Assembly: GCF_037038585.1 (NCBI RefSeq)
Contig: NC_092525.1
Span: 23,704,867-23,768,866, forward strand
Length of the DNA stretch: 64,000 nt
Reading direction: 5' to 3'
Source of the DNA: Patagioenas fasciata
Taxonomy: Eukaryota; Chordata; Aves; Columbiformes; Columbidae
Under the pieces are notes generated by a model that worked only from the letters and a program-made list of their open reading frames with translations, searched no databases and was not told where the DNA came from. Within the stretch, counting starts at the first letter, position 1, and each line of letters begins with the position of its first letter. The translations under genes were made by a program, and so were the position numbers. Below are positions 11,714 to 26,468 of the stretch, piece after piece.

Positions 11714-13555
11714 CTGATACACAGAAAAGAACAAGTTTAATAAAAGTTCAGACACAAGAAGATTCTTGCATAGACAACATAACCAAGGGAAATGCTGTAG
11801 TCCAACTTGATTGCCACTTATTTTTAAAACGTTCAAGCCTGAGAACTTGCAACACCACCATTGTCAAATTAGGCAAAAGACAGCTAGTGTCCACATGAGA
11901 CCCCAGGTACGAGCTGAACTGCAGATAACTTTGGACAGGTATGGTGTGAGAGCCAGCAGGCAGCCTGTGATGTATGAAGATACACCTGCAAGGATGTGGG
12001 AAGCAGCAAGAGTGAGGGGACTAAGAGAAAAGATGGTCTCACGGGAAAATCTCAGTCAAAGCAGTGTCAAAATGTCACCAGTAATGCAAGTCTTGTCAGT
12101 AGAGCTTAATTCTTTCCTATTCAGCTATTCACTGAATATTGCTCCATGAGGAAGAATTGAATTCTTAAGACTCTCTTCTACCTAAAATACTAATTTTCCT
12201 ACCCCCAGATATTTCCACAGACAATCACAAATAGTGGTTTTTTTGACTGTTAGCTTTTTTAGAGACAAACCAAATACCCATTAGAGGATTTAATGACTGG
12301 AGATAATTGGAGAAAGAAGTGTAAACTCTTTCAGGGAGTTTTAAGGAAAAGGACTACCGGACCACTAGGTATGAAATCAGTTTCAGGGGATGTTGAATTT
12401 CACAGTCACCTATATAGGAAGCACTGCAATTCACATTTACTAAAATATTTATTTACCCAAATCCATCTTGTTTTGACATCAAGATCTGTAGAACCTACCA
12501 CTTGCATCAATATTTTGTTTCAATGCTTATTCATCTTCCTCACTAAAGTTGTATGGTTTACTTTTAAACTGAAACTGTTTAGCTTAAATTTCAAGTCATT
12601 CATTCCTATTTTGAGTTTCTTGAGCAGATAAAACCAAATGGTGAAGCACCAGCTAGTTTCTTCCAGGCTTGCATATACCCACGTATGGTACACACGTGCA
12701 GTCATGGAGTACTGTCAGAAAGAAGATTGTGGGCTGTGGCCAAACTATTTATCCTTTTTCTGTTATATTAAGGACTCTCTAGCACCAAAAGTTATTTGTT
12801 TTTTGTTTTTCCTAACTTCTTTATAACTTGTTTTCATCACCTTTCCTAAAACGTTGATATGATGCATGCAGCTCTGAAAGACTGGCCTTCATCAGAGATT
12901 AAGATTAGATTTTGTTTGATTCGAGCTTTCTTCCCCTCCCACTTCAGCTCACACCATCACCCCCCTCACTGGTTTGCAGCAGCTTTCCATCATTTGGGTT
13001 AAGACCCAAGTAACTGCGTTGCTGTTAATACTACTAAGATCTTCTCATTTGTCATCTCCAGCATCAGCCTCACACATTTGCCTGGAATCCTCCCCATATT
13101 CCAAGTATAGGAAATTCAAGAGCAGGCCATGGATCTTCCCTGCCAGTCTGTCTGGGCTTTAGTTTATTTGGGTTTGCCAATTTAAGAATATTTATTAGAT
13201 GATGTTTAATGGTCACATAGTTTATTAATGGCCTAGCAATCACGATGCAAGTGCACACATACCTTCTTCAAAATATTTATTGTTCACAAGAAATTAAAAA
13301 TGTTCAGTCTACTGAACACTACTACTGTTCCCATCTACTATATCCAAACCACAACTCCTTTTGTTTTCAAAGTATTTAAATAAAACCTAGCCCTCGGTCC
13401 TGAGAGCTCTGGATTTTTTCCCTTTAGTGGCAAATAAATGAAGTTATTAAAAACAAGTCACACAACTGACTTTGTTCTGTGCATGTGTTCCTTCTTCCAG
13501 CAGGACTACTTCAAAACAAGGATTTTATCACTTGAAAAAACATAATAAAAGTTTA

Positions 13556-13577
13556 ACAATAATAGTAATAATAATAG
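13556..13577. repeat. Imperfect AAT microsatellite
   Basis: Short run of AAT/AGT trinucleotides (AATAATAGTAATAATAATAG) in intron 5. It is a candidate polymorphic locus only. Confidence 0.75.
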
Positions 13578-13828
13578 AGTTTTCAGACTTAATCCTCATT
13601 TCCCAGTTTACTTGGTAAAACAGTTGGGGGAAAATCTAACACTTCATATTGTTATCTGCAAAACATAGTGCTCTACATTATGAAAAAACAAACCCATGCA
13701 TTTGTCATAATAGAAGTCGTTTGTTCATTAGCTTTCGATATTAGCTTATCAGTAACCAAACTGAAAAGAGCCAGTTATCTCAGATTGGTTCCTAGCAGTC
13801 ACACTAATCCAGCAACTCAACACAGACT

Positions 13829-13879
13829 TCCTTTAAACAAAACAAAACAAAAAAAACCACACAAACAAAAAAAAAAAAA
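13829..13879. repeat. A/C-only low-complexity tract
   Basis: About 50 bases made almost entirely of A and C on the plus strand, built from AAAC and AAAAC blocks and an A13 run. In the transcript it reads as a U/G-rich tract. Confidence 0.75.
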
Positions 13880-15246
13880 TTCAAGGCTTTATTTGCTTAT
13901 TATAAAAGTGATTTTCCTCCTTTTCTTGGAGGAGGCCCAACTCAGATCAAAGAACGTCCTCGCTGACAAACACTCATCCGTGGCGTAGTCATGCTGCAGA
14001 ACTGTTCCTGCGGCATTTACATCCTCTCGTCAGCTCCAGCCACTTTACACTCGGTATCACTAAAGCCTGAGCAGTTTTCAGCACTGAAGTTGCTGCAAGG
14101 CTGCACAGTATTACACCTCTCTCCAAATCACCTTCCTTGTGACTGGCTGAATAGAACTCCTCAATTGTAACATTTGTGGGGTTTTTTTGGTGGATGGTGG
14201 GGAATGTCTGGTTTGTTTTTTTTTTTTTGTAGCAAAGATGGGCAAACTACTCCCTCACATAAAGTCTCTGGATTTGTTTTTAACTTCCCATTTCAAGTGT
14301 CACTAATAATATCAACACTTTAGGATTTTTTTTTCCCAATATTTATTTTTCCTAGCACCTATTCTCCACTTCTAGAAAAGACAGCACCCAGTGGCATCAC
14401 TGATGTGCTTGCAATAACCCTGGCTCCTGGGCTACTCCATATTTGTGCAGCTCTGAACTAGAACAGACTTCTAAAAAGTATATCAATGTCTCCACAAAAG
14501 GAGAAGAGGGCAGAGATTAAACTTCCTCAAGCAGTTCAACTATATTTCAAGAACATAGCACATTTAAGCTCCTTAAATTTAATTTTCACTTAGCTTTTCA
14601 GATTTCTAATGCTCTTTTTGCAGCTACGAGACCAGCCATATATGTGTTTACCAGAAATAAAACACATCTCCATCTTAATGCAGTTTTTTTAAAAAAAACC
14701 CAGGAAATTCAACTCAATATGAGGGCTGTAAATAAGCAATTAACTACTGTATTTTGCTACTTAATGGAAAAAACAACACCACCACAACAAAAAAATCACC
14801 GCCAACTTATTCTTCATTGAAAAAATTGAAACCCAGACTCAACTTCTGGGCAGAAATATGACTCCAAAGCAACATAAGGTAAGCAGAGCATATCAATCTA
14901 ACTACATTGAAATATTTCGGAGCTATGTTTTAAAATACTACAAATCCCAGATTGAAGTCCAAGGCGCTTGCATTTCTTAACTGGAGCTGGTGAATTGGCA
15001 AGAATGCAAGGCAATTTCTAGGTCACTGAAAATGCTTGAGCCCTTATTGCTGAAGTGAGGCTTGAGTGGCTTAGAAATGCATTCTGTAGCCTGAAGTCTT
15101 CAAACAAGAGAAATAAAAGTTTTCTAGGCGGAGTTTTGACTTTTTTTAGATACCTTATGGTTGCTTATATATGGGGGTTTTGAATCTTTAGGTGTTAACA
15201 ACATGGGATTAATGGTCAATATTCTAATTCTTCAATGCACATTTAT

Positions 15247-15334
15247 GGTTTGGGTTGTTTTTCTTGTTTGTTTTGTTTCTTGTAACTGTTGTTTGTTTGG
15301 TGTTTACTTTGGTTGGTTCCCTCCCCCCTCCCAG
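15247..15334. repeat. G/T-rich tract followed by a C/T tract
   Basis: The plus strand reads as TTTG and TTGT blocks for about 70 bases, then switches to a CCCTCCCCCCTCCC pyrimidine run. It may be a degenerate TTTG repeat; no element is recognised. Confidence 0.6.
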
Positions 15335-18300
15335 AAACCAGCACACACATTTGTAAATGTCTTTCAGTATTGCCCTCCCTCAAATCAGCATCATCACTTA
15401 ATTCTTGGTGGGACTGCAAGGTAGCCACCACTTCTCATTCTCCCCAAAACGGTTGCTATCCCCTCAGTAGAGACTTCAACTCCTCATGCAAGTGAGAGAA
15501 AAAGATGAATATTTTTGGCAGGTGCTGCAAAGAAAAGATTTGATGCTTCCATTGTTAACGACCCAGAGGTCTTCAATGTATTGTCTGTCCTGGGAGCTTT
15601 CTGAACAACCTTTTCATGGCAGAGACAGAACTCTCAGTATCAGACATAAAACTTCTCAATGAATATTCTGCACAAGACTTCTCTCTGCCAGGTTAGTTAG
15701 GTAGATTTAAATCAAATGAAACAAACATCTCTGAAACAGTTTACTTATGAGATACTGCTTTGGCTTCATTATAACTCAACCAAGCACATTTTTTGTAGCC
15801 ATGTACTTGGCAAGCCTGTTTTCTGCCTTGTTAAGAGTTTTAGGAAGAATCAAGTCATTCACAGAACTGAAATTCAACTTCCAAGAGCAAACTCCGTTAT
15901 TAATTGCACGGTTTAATACACATCTTCATAACCTAGTGCTTCTGAATCCCACCAGCACTTCAGCTAAATGCTAATTCGTTTAGCTGGAAGTTTCTGTAGG
16001 TATTTATTTTCTCCTGCTCTTGCTAGTTTCAATGACATTTCTGAAAGGAAACATAGTAAATACGGGGTGAACTAGTGAAGGTCAGAACAAATACGCTAAC
16101 TGCACAATATTTCAATGGAAATGTAGAAAGCTACATATAAAAGACAACAAGAAAAGAAACACAAATTACTCCAAGCAGCTAATAAAAGCCTAACCTGACC
16201 TTGATATTTACAGAGCCTGGGAAATCAAGCAAAATGCCAACTCAGGTTCTAAGTGACCTTGTACAGAGTAAACAGCCAGACCACGTGGTAGTTCAAAATT
16301 GAAAACTAGAAGTAGAGAAAGGGAACAGCCTTTAACTTTTAGAGCTTTTTGCCCACTATGAAACTAGAGTTACTTCCTGCATATTTCCCCTCAGAAATGT
16401 CATTTGGAGTAAGACAGACATGTTTGCTGCTTTGATTGCTCCCACATTCAGACCAGTAGGAACTGGACAGGAACTGGCAGCTTCTCTTTAGGCAGACACA
16501 GGAATTGTACCAGATTTCACTGATGAGAAACAGCCATCTCCTTTTCTTAAAGCTCTTTATGTTAAAAAGAAAGAATAAAGTCTGATTCACAAAGGTAAGG
16601 CAGATTGCACTCATTTTACATGCTCTCCTATGCTGAAAGAGCAGAGCATTAGCTTGAGCAAATAAGAAACCAAGACTCTCACCCTGGGAAGCAGCAACAG
16701 ATGCCTCTAAAAGCTGATCCTACCAAACCACGCAGGCTTTGCATAAATCCCAGCTCCAAGACAGGAAGCTGCACCGATCCTACAGCTGAAGGCAGGACCT
16801 TCAGTCAGTTCAATCAGAGGTCTCAGCTTTGGCAGAGACACTTTTCCACAAAGGAGAAAGTTTTCTTGGCCTCTGAACAGCTCTCCAGCAGGAAAGTCTG
16901 CTGATGCACAGCTGGAGCACCAGAGGCCAAAGCTCCGGAGAGAAGATCTCACAAGCAGTTTAAGCACTAAAAACATTTGGTAGGACAAAGGATGGAAATA
17001 CCTTCCTGTATGTCAAAAACAAACCACAACAAAAACACCACCACCCAAATAAACCCCAGTTCCTTGAACACTGAGCTGGGAGGAGACAGAAATGTTCATT
17101 TCTCTCAAAATCTCAACTACCCCAGCACTGTACTCAGACTGAACTGGAAATCAGAATATCTTAAAAGTTTAATAATACTGGGAGGGAAAGAATCCAGTGA
17201 GAACCACAAACTGGTCCTCAAGATCCTGAGAGGCTGACTAGAAGAGGAGCATCAGATTTCAAGTCATCATCCCAGTGCCTCACCAGAAGTTTGTCACTTA
17301 TCTCAGACCAGCACTCTAGCACACAGGGAAGAGCTTGCTAGGTCTCTTGAAAGGGCTATCTGGGAAGCTATAAAGCTGACCTAGACAGAAACTCTGAAAG
17401 AGTAATTTAATTCACAAAATATTTCAAAGATTACTGTACGTTTTTTGAATATGATCAGTGCAGCTCAGGAAAGCATGGCTCATTAGAACTGTTTACATTT
17501 CTTCTCCAAGTTTCAAAGGACTACTAAGTGAGAAGGTGAACAGCGTCTTATCAAGACTCAAGAACGGGCCAAGAGATAAGAAACAGTATTTGTATAAATG
17601 ACTAAATCTAATCGTGGCAGGCGGTTAGCAGTGCCACACTACAAGGGACCATGCGGTTCCTTCCCCTCTCCAACCACACATGTGCACTTTCAGCTGCTGG
17701 CTGGCAAGGCACATCTGGCTGGGGAAGGACATTTCTCCGGCCAGTTCTTTCTTCTCACACAAGGCAAATGTCTGCATTGACCGTGTAATCCAAAGCACGT
17801 TGGGCAGTCAAGTCAAAGCTCAGTTTCCTCAACTCGCTGCATCAGTCTCCCTCAGCAAATGGAAAACGAAAAATTGCGTGAAACCGTCAGGCCTTCTAGT
17901 AAAATGATGTCTATGAAAAATACTGTAGCTGCATGTTGTTGAACTGTATATTTGTAAAAACATTCAATTAATCTTTAACACCCAGAATTATCCATACTCC
18001 TTGAAAATAATGAGTTAAAATTAACAAATATATACAGGCATTGGAGCATTTAACTAATGGTCTGGAAGACAACTAACAGTAAGCAGTGATATCTTCAGCA
18101 AAATAATATTTATATTAGCCAAGAGGAAGTCACGGAATTTCAGACAGATTCAACCACACAAGTTTGCTGGGCAGTGCAAGAGCAGACAAGGCTTGATGCA
18201 CAGACGCCAAGTAAAATACAAAGGCAAACAGACTTGTTACAGAAGATTTCAGTTAGGCACTATTTGAGAAAATATTTCAGCTTCCCTGGAAGAGTTCAGT

Positions 18301-19158
18301 GACGTCTTTGGCTCAATCACAGCTTTAATCAACAAAATAAACATCAATGACAAGACATTTGACTATAAGGAAGAATAACTAATGCAACCAGTTGTTGTGT
18401 AATAGCAGTGGCACAGCCTCAGCCTGGAATACAATTTGCAGCACGGAAGCCGCCACCTCTGAATAAAGACACTGAAAGAGGGGTAGAGTTGAGAGTTCGA
18501 CAGACCACGGAGAAAATTTTGTAAGAGACTTACAAAACAACTGTTACCCACAATGGGAGAAAGACAGATGATAAAAATAATATAATACGACAGTTATTGC
18601 AGTGAAGATACAGCACATGGCAAAGAAATTATTTGATCATTTATATAATTTGCTCTACCTACGCAAGATCTCAAAGCAAAGAACTGTGAACCTCTCTGAA
18701 CAAGGTGACACCTTTACAGAGACAAGAACATCCAAAGCAACAAATGGGTGGTAATACTGAAAAGTACTTCCAGTGTGATGTCCAGATGACATCTAAATTC
18801 CAGACCCTCTGATGAAGCCACCTCGACAGCTCCCTGTGGGCAACATGATCAACGCAACTGCTGCCTTCAGCCCCACACAGGAATCCGAAGGACTACACTG
18901 CTCACATCCACAAAACCCACCCCCCGTCACACGCGTGTTTAGTAAAGGTTCTCTCTGATTAAGTAATATGGCAGTTTCCCCTGAAAAAAAAAAAAACCAC
19001 CAAATATTTTTCCCCTGTAGGAATTTTCAGAAGTAGGGAGAGGCATCACAACCTTCAAAAAAAGTGCTCCTTCCCTGGGATCTCACAGCATCTTTCTCCC
19101 ATTTAAAATACAGAACTACAGAGCAGCAAAGCAGTAGCAGCCATTCCCAAACCTCAGG

Positions 19159-19182
19159 TGTTGGGGTTTTGGTTTTGGTTTT
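19159..19182. repeat. GGTTTT short tandem repeat
   Basis: Three to four consecutive GG(G)TTTT units in intron 5. It is too short and impure to be interstitial telomeric DNA, which in vertebrates is TTAGGG. Confidence 0.6.
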
Positions 19183-22100
19183 AATATAGCTACTGTATCT
19201 CGGGCAATGTCAAATGCTATTAAAGATATCACAAAATTTAAGAGCTTAATATAGAATTTGAACAACTGAAGATGAATCTACAATTGTAGCGAGTAAACAT
19301 CTATGCTTATTTGAGTCTAATATGGTAGAGAAAAAGAGTTTAATTTCATAACCTCACTGGAAAGCATGTAGTAGAACTAATGGGCTTGTAGAAGGGATTT
19401 TACAACCCACAAATACAAAACTCTGGGCTTTAAGAGACTTATGCACACCCTGATCCATTAAATACTGCCCTAAATCACTCCCCACAGACTACTGGGTAGA
19501 GAGGGCAGTCCTGACAGGGCTCTTCAGAGCAGCAATACAAAAGAACAGAACAAAATTAATTAAAAATTACCAGTGATGCACTAATGACAGACTGGTTTAA
19601 TATAGCAGTGGCAGGTGAAATGACTGAGGACAGCAGCAGCACAGAGAAGTACCCAAAAAGAAATACACATCACCAAGCTACTCTCCATTTTGCCTCTCTC
19701 TTTACCTCCTCTGGGAAATTCAGTGAATCAGGGAAATACCTAACAAGTGAAAGTATCTACAATGAAAAAAATGTAACAGTTTGAGCCAAACATTACAATA
19801 AAAGCTTTGTATACTCCAGCTATCTCAGCAAGTCATCTGCAGTAATTATCCAAAGACAAATCACCTCATTCTAAGCACAAAGCAAGAGACAGAAACTTCC
19901 AGAAACAAGTCAGCTGCAGATAAAACTGCTACCTGTTAGCCTGGTCTCACAGCTCATATCCACCAACCCATCCTCACCAGAAGGTCTGGCTTTATTTTAT
20001 TTTTACTGCCAAACACAGGCAAGAGGTACTGAAAACTTAAGGTCCATAAGGGATTATGTGGCATATTTGATTGCAAAGAGTATTTCTGGCCTGCAAAGTC
20101 AGCAAAGGTGCAAGGAAAGACAGCTGTGCTGTCATTCTGCTATCGGTTCAGCTCTGCTATTAACACCTTGGGTGTTTTATCACAGCTACCACCTAAGCAA
20201 GGTTTGCTTTTGGAAATGGAAAGAACCATGAAACAAATGGGAGGCTGTGGTAGGTGTTCCAGAATCCATACTGGATAAGGTACTAATGGTGTAACTTTTA
20301 ATGCCTCCGAAATCAATCTGCTCTGCACAACACTGGAATCAAGCACCGCAAGCGAAGCAAACAACATCCAGGACAAAGTTTATGTCCAATGCTTCAAATC
20401 ATTTGTACACTCCAACTGGGAGCTGCCAGCTCCGGAGGCTGCCACATGCTCCCTGCTCCCTTTGTATCTGCCAGTTCAAACATGAAGGAAGAAAAAGACT
20501 CATAATCCCTCTTGGCCTCTTTCAGAGAGCTGTCTCTTGGAGATACTACTGTAGTGACGGCTAATCACCAGTCAGCCTGCCAAGTTCGGTGTAGACGGAT
20601 CTCAGCCAGTACCAAAGACACTACTAATGCTTTTTAATAACATTTGGAAAGGCACCAGAAAGTCTGCCATTGCTGGGAGAGATGCCGGCACTTCTGGCAG
20701 GAGTCTGACACAGCCTGCCTGTGTTCACACAAAGGTGAGGAATTGCTGTTTGCACGTTCTGGTTGGAAGGTGCATGCACAATCGGAAAAGAATGCAACCC
20801 TGACAGTGCTCTTTGGCAGGTAAATAATCAGTACACCACAGAAAGTAGCAAGGATGTATATTCCACCATTTACGAGACTGGCACATTCAAGATTTATGAG
20901 CCATCACAGAATAGATTGGGTTGGAATCTAGTATCAGAATTAGTTCTTCCACATTGCAAGACCTCTACGTATTCCAGCAAAGCAATATCTTCTGACCGTT
21001 AAGTTAAAAGAACTTGTTACTGCATACGTCGTGATAGAGAAGTCGAGGAAAACCGTACTTGGCAAAAAAAAAGTTTTAAAAACCAAAATACCAGAGCATA
21101 CGGTCTTACACAAAAATGTTAAACATTAGCCTTTTGATGTTTATCCTCCCTTCTCAGCAAAGTCACATCTGCCCAGAGTTTAAGGCTGGGATTCTCAAAG
21201 AAAAGAAAAGTAGGGAGCAAATATTACTCTAATTAAATAGGAATCAAACCCTTAATGCCCCATCTTTGAAAACTCCTGTGTAAAGCTCTGCAGAAAAAGT
21301 AACCCTTGTGCTAGTGTTTAAGAGCATATGACCAAGCTAACAGCTATTTTAATTAAAAAGCACAGCCCTGCTGCCTGAAGAGCTTTTCTGCTCAAGACAA
21401 ACATTTGCTTCTTAAGCTAGTTCCAAATGCTGGAGTTATTTGGTAGAGTCAGCTGTTAGGACACTGTGCTTCCCTTGAGACAAAAGTCTCCTAGATTTTA
21501 AAATATACAGTTCACTGGAGCCCCCTTTTCAGGGGGAAACAAAGCCTAAATAAATACAACTGCCATGGGAGTCTCAGCTTCCCAGCCACAGGGGTAGACG
21601 TAATGAAAGGAGGCAAGCAGGCCAAGCCTGCAACTGAAACACTATAGTATAGGTCTTCCAAAACCCACTTCAGCATGGACATAGTGTCCCCCGCAAAAGA
21701 CCCAGAAACTCATCCCCAACTCCTGATGCAGCAGTTCAGTAGCAAACTATGCAAGGGTCTTAGGATGCATATCTTAATCTCTGCCACACACCATTCCCAA
21801 AAGGTGATCTGGATCAAATACAGACTCATTATGATCCTCTGAAATACTGCAAACTTTCCACAGCAGAGTAGGAGTCCTTCTCAGCCAAGAAAAACAAAAG
21901 CATTTACAGCATTTCATACTGTTAATCACTTTAGTACCCAAATTCTCGAGTCATCTTTTTTGACACAAACTGCATAGGTTAGATCAACAAAGTAAATGGG
22001 TGCATTTTAAACAAAGCCTTGGTTCTTTATATAAATTGTAGTCTGGAACGACTGATAAGGTTTTACATTCTCAGCTCATTTCACCAGGTCCTGTGGAAGG

Positions 22101-25100
22101 ACACTCTAACCTTTCACACCAGTTTACAGCCATGGATGCCATCAGTGCCTCTGCATCCACTTACCCATGAGACTGCCCTGGGAATTTTAATTCCTGATCC
22201 CAGACAAGGAAAAAAACACAAAAAGCAAGCAGCTGGACAAGATTTTTTCCTGGATTAGTGAGTTAAAGTGGCACAATCCAACAAACACCAGAGCGAGCTC
22301 AGGGAAGGGTGTCTGGGAGAGAAGGCAAAGACACCTCCTCCTCTGACTGCACTGAGCCCATCAGGCTGGTTTAACTGCTGCAGAACAGTAGCATAAAGCA
22401 GATTCTTCACATGGCACAGAGAGTCAGGATTTTTGGCTAATTTTGACTGAAAACACACTTGAAACACACCAAATTCTCTGGGCTGTCATGCACAGAGGAT
22501 TAGAATTCAGTCTCTCACAAAAGCTTGCTGATCTATTTCCAAGAAAAAAAGTGAGCTTCATCACATATCTGCAACAGGGTGCCTTGAAAGGACTCAAACA
22601 AACACTGGTTCTGACAAAGGATTTAGCCTGGGACAACAAAGTCATCCTTACACAGACAACCAACCAGTTAACATTCAGCAACAGGAAAGATCTTGGGCAG
22701 TTTCACCAACACACATCCAAGAGTGTCTTGCCAGTTACAAATTTACGAGGTTGACAATCACTATAACCATATGAAATATGAGAACTCTGAAGGTGACAAA
22801 AACATTGGTGACAGCAGGAATTTCTCATCATTGTCTCTGAAAGGCAAGATTTTATCTTTCCAGAAAAAAAAAAAAAAACAACACACAAAAAAACACCACA
22901 CCAAAATGAGAAAGAGAAGGCACATACTTCAACAGAAAAGGAGCAGTGAGCTCTGTTTGAGGAGTAGGAAATGAAGACTGAAAGCAAACAGTTTCTCAAA
23001 AGCCAGATTCCAGCAACAAGCAGAAAAAAAAAAAAAATGCATAGTTATGTAGTCCAGGCTACCACCTGTTAGGGAATTACAAGAGGCAGATGGTTACCAA
23101 AAGGAATTAGGACAGATTGTCTTTCAGTAAAGAATGCTTCAATATTACTTTACACAAAACTATTCTTCCTTGGGTGCAGTATAGCTTCTTGATTTTTCTA
23201 GAAAGGAATGGGACTGGTTTCTCTATGCCAGGAAGCACAAACATATTAACAAACATGCTAGACAGAGACTAAAACTGCAGATAGACCAATTTTAACTGCT
23301 CCAAGATCGCTTCACAAATAAGTATGAGCAAGAAGAGACTGCAGAAGAACAGTTATGAAGACAGCACATCTACACTGTTAAAGTACTTTTGTAAAATTCA
23401 ACATTCCTTCACTTTCAACTAATGTTTACTCAAATGTGCATGTTTGGGTCTTTTTTTTTTTTTAATTTGAACACAATGTCCTCTAACCTCAAGGTCTCAC
23501 TGGAAGCTTTTGATTTCCTGAAGTGTTTACTCTCACAGTTCCTCACTGCTGGCTATAAGCACTTATCAGGACAGATTCTGCAAGAGTTGTTTGCTCAGCT
23601 CTCCCCTTTTCACTTACCTTAGAGATGATTTACAATGTTATAAACCTTGTTTATGTAAAGGATGGACCTGTACTTATACAACATTTCCTTATTGCTGAGT
23701 AACTCATTTTTTATTGTAGTTTACTTCTGTCAGCATCAGCTACAGTTTAATCTTGGGGAAAAAAAAAAAAGTCGCATCTCCAAACTATTCTAGCAGTCAT
23801 CCATCCATCTTCCCTATTTCGTGCCCTGCTTCAGTGTTACCCTTCACATCTCCAAGCTGCACATGTACTGGTATCTTGTACCCTTCTGGTCTCTAACTGA
23901 ACATGCAGAAAAGGGACTGAAGTCCCTTCAGAGAAACAAGTTTTTCAGAAAACACAACTGACATGAGGGTGCAGGGTCACTGCCGGGCTGAGCTGCAGGA
24001 CCACATTAGAACAAGAAGCATCTGGGTGACTTGCAAGACAGTTTGTCAAACATCTGGCAGTATGAATGTGCATAGATACTTCTGAAGTTACTAGTGTTTT
24101 AGTTTCAATCGCAAAACTGCCCCGGTTCATTTTAAACAAGATAGTTCAGTTCCCCAAAGGCTCTATTGTTCATTGTTTGAGCAGCCAAGCTACTGTTTCC
24201 TAAATGGTGAGACCAGTTTTAGTTCCAAACTGGCCTGATTCTTGAAGTCTAGAAAGTCAATGGCCTTGAGAATCCACCATCTAAACCCACTGCTGTACTG
24301 ATAACCTTAACTTCACCATAAACAAAGAAAATTCTCAGAAATCACACTCCATTAAATTGCTCTAGAAAGCCATGGGAACATGACGTTTGGGGAGTTCCTC
24401 TCTCTCTTTCCAGGGTTTCACCAAAGAAAGATGACTCAAGACTAGGCCACAACATGGGTCTAATGACTTTTCCTAATGCCAGTCAGAACCCATGAGAGGT
24501 TCAGAGAGGGAACCAGCACCACTACATTGCAAAGAACTTCAGCAGTTAATCACAGAGACAATCTACCACAAAACCAAAAGAGAATCACAGCCTATTGCCA
24601 CTCAGGTCTCTTCCAGGAGAGCTGCAGAAGTCATCCCTAATGACAGCAGCCAGCCACCCAAATCCTGTAAACCAAGGTAAATTTATCATGCCTCTACAAA
24701 GCAAAACAATCCCTTGTATTTTATATACTCACACTGTACACACTCGTGATCCATCATATCCTTTATTTTCCTTCAGGAGTAAGCCTGAGATTAATTTACT
24801 ACTGACAGATTCTAGAAGCCATAAAAAGGTTTATAATTTCTGTTGTGTGGAACAAGATTTTAGGGGTCAGTGAAGGGTTGTTGGCTCCACACCCAAGCTG
24901 TCTTAATGTTTTCCTTTCCAGGTTTCACTTTCTGTGGGCTTTACAGACACACAGAGAGGAGTATAAAAGAAAGTGCACTTGCTTATTAAGGGGGGGAACT
25001 CATTTTCTCCTATTTACACCAAGTTTCAAAGAGCTACGCAAGCAGTGGTGCATTTCACTCTTATGTGGTTTTAACCTTATTTAAGAATATATAATTTTTT

Positions 25101-26345
25101 TAAAGTTAATGACGGTTCTTAACTGGCAGCCTCCTTTGCAGTTAATGACAATGGGTGTATAACGAGAATGATGTTCTCCGAAGAAAAAAAAAGCTAGAAC
25201 AACATGAAACCTCTGGTCTCTAGTAGTCAAATTCCTCACAGTAAATTTGTCTGAACTACCAATCACTACAGATGTTCTGGCTTCAAATACAATATTTTCT
25301 AGATACAGAAGAAAAAGGGGCTAAGGGTTCTTCAGAAGCTGAGAAGCAAGTTCAAGCCTAGTTCCAAAACAAGTACCCCAGTTTACTTTATGAAAGCAAA
25401 AATGCAAAACTGAGTCCACACCTGAGTCTTCCTGCTTTAGTGCTGATTTTCTCACCTATGATTTTGAAAGAAGGGCAAAACTAAATTCATATGAAAAAGT
25501 GTGCCAGCTAAGAATGACTTGTGTGACTCAAAAAAAACAACCCCAAACCCAGAGGTTATTTGTTTATTTTTGAGATATGGAGATATTTTGTGACTAAAAA
25601 TGACACTGAATTTCCTGTAAGCTGCCTCCTTACATCATGCGTAACACTTTCTTGAAATTCACACTTTTTTCCCCCTACAGACTCTGAGTAAAGCAGACTC
25701 ATTTATGAAGCAAAAGTAGCTTTGCTAGTCAGAGAACTCAAGATAAAAATCAGTCATAGCAGGAAAATAATAGTAGCAAAACATAAGCTTCCCATACCTA
25801 TACTGCTTTTCTCTTCCCTCCCTTTCTTGCACCTATGTCTTCTTTCAGATTTGCCCTGTTTTTCAGTAGTGTTACTGTTATCTACACGGGGATCATTATT
25901 CCAGGTTAAAAGTACTCCCAAGATGTATCAGCAAAGCGCTGCTAATGCACACACCTGTAATAGCAAAGCCACGCTTTGTACTTCTGTAAAAACACGTATC
26001 CTCTTACAAAGTAATCCACGCAAACAGAAGCACAGCTCAGTCAGTCACACTGCACTGCAGCTCAAGAATCTCGGTACCCATCTGCGAAACCCGTGTGCAC
26101 CTAAGTCTGTAATACTGCCTGGTGCAATGGGAAATCACCCTCCATTGTGGTGGCTTTGATTAAATCAGTTTTCTTTCAAGGGCTCTACTGACATCTGCCC
26201 CCCAGACTGCAGAACAAGTCACAGATGTGAGTGGCATTCAGTTGTATGCAACTCCAGTTGTACTTTGGGTGAAGGCCAGAAGTCCTACATTTCATTCCCA
26301 TAAAGTGTGCGCAGCCCACACAAGAATGTTTTGCATAGTACGTAC

Positions 26346-26468
26346 CTGTCCATTGTGGTGGGCAACGGCAATTGTACGTATTCACACCATCCACGCAGAT
26401 GCCGCCATTCTGGCAGTTGTGATTTGGGCAGTCATCAACGTTGTGTCCACAGACTGTTCCCTCAAAAC
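26346..26468 (-). CDS. NOTCH2: NOTCH2 exon 5: end of EGF6 and most of EGF7 (residues 254-295)
   Basis: The 123-nt exon has acceptor GCTTTGTGCAG and donor GTACGTAC. It starts GFEGTVC and continues through [18 protein letters not shown] to PPQWTG. EGF7 has isoleucine where an O-fucose threonine would sit (QNGGIC). Human NOTCH2 has valine there, so the absence of a fucose site is an old feature and not a defect. Both splice junctions are in phase 1, as in most EGF-repeat exons. The exon lies between the second-largest pair of introns (4 and 5). Confidence 0.96.

Larger units (their letters stand above)
11714..26345 (-). other. NOTCH2: NOTCH2 intron 5 (largest intron, 14.6 kb)
   Basis: This holds no recognisable exon, RNA gene or CR1 copy. 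It contains several low-complexity tracts: an AAT microsatellite near 13556, A/C-only tracts near 13829 and 22866, G/T tracts near 14178 and 15247, and GGTTTT repeats near 19159. A C5T/AG5 hairpin lies at 21531-21546. Many short reading frames occur on both strands, but none shows a family signature or splice-linked continuation. Confidence 0.8.

Noticed and set aside
16280-16289. Perfect palindrome ACCACGTGGT (E-box) in intron 5
   Set aside because: A 10-base palindrome is expected by chance at this sequence length, and there is no neighbouring motif cluster or other support.
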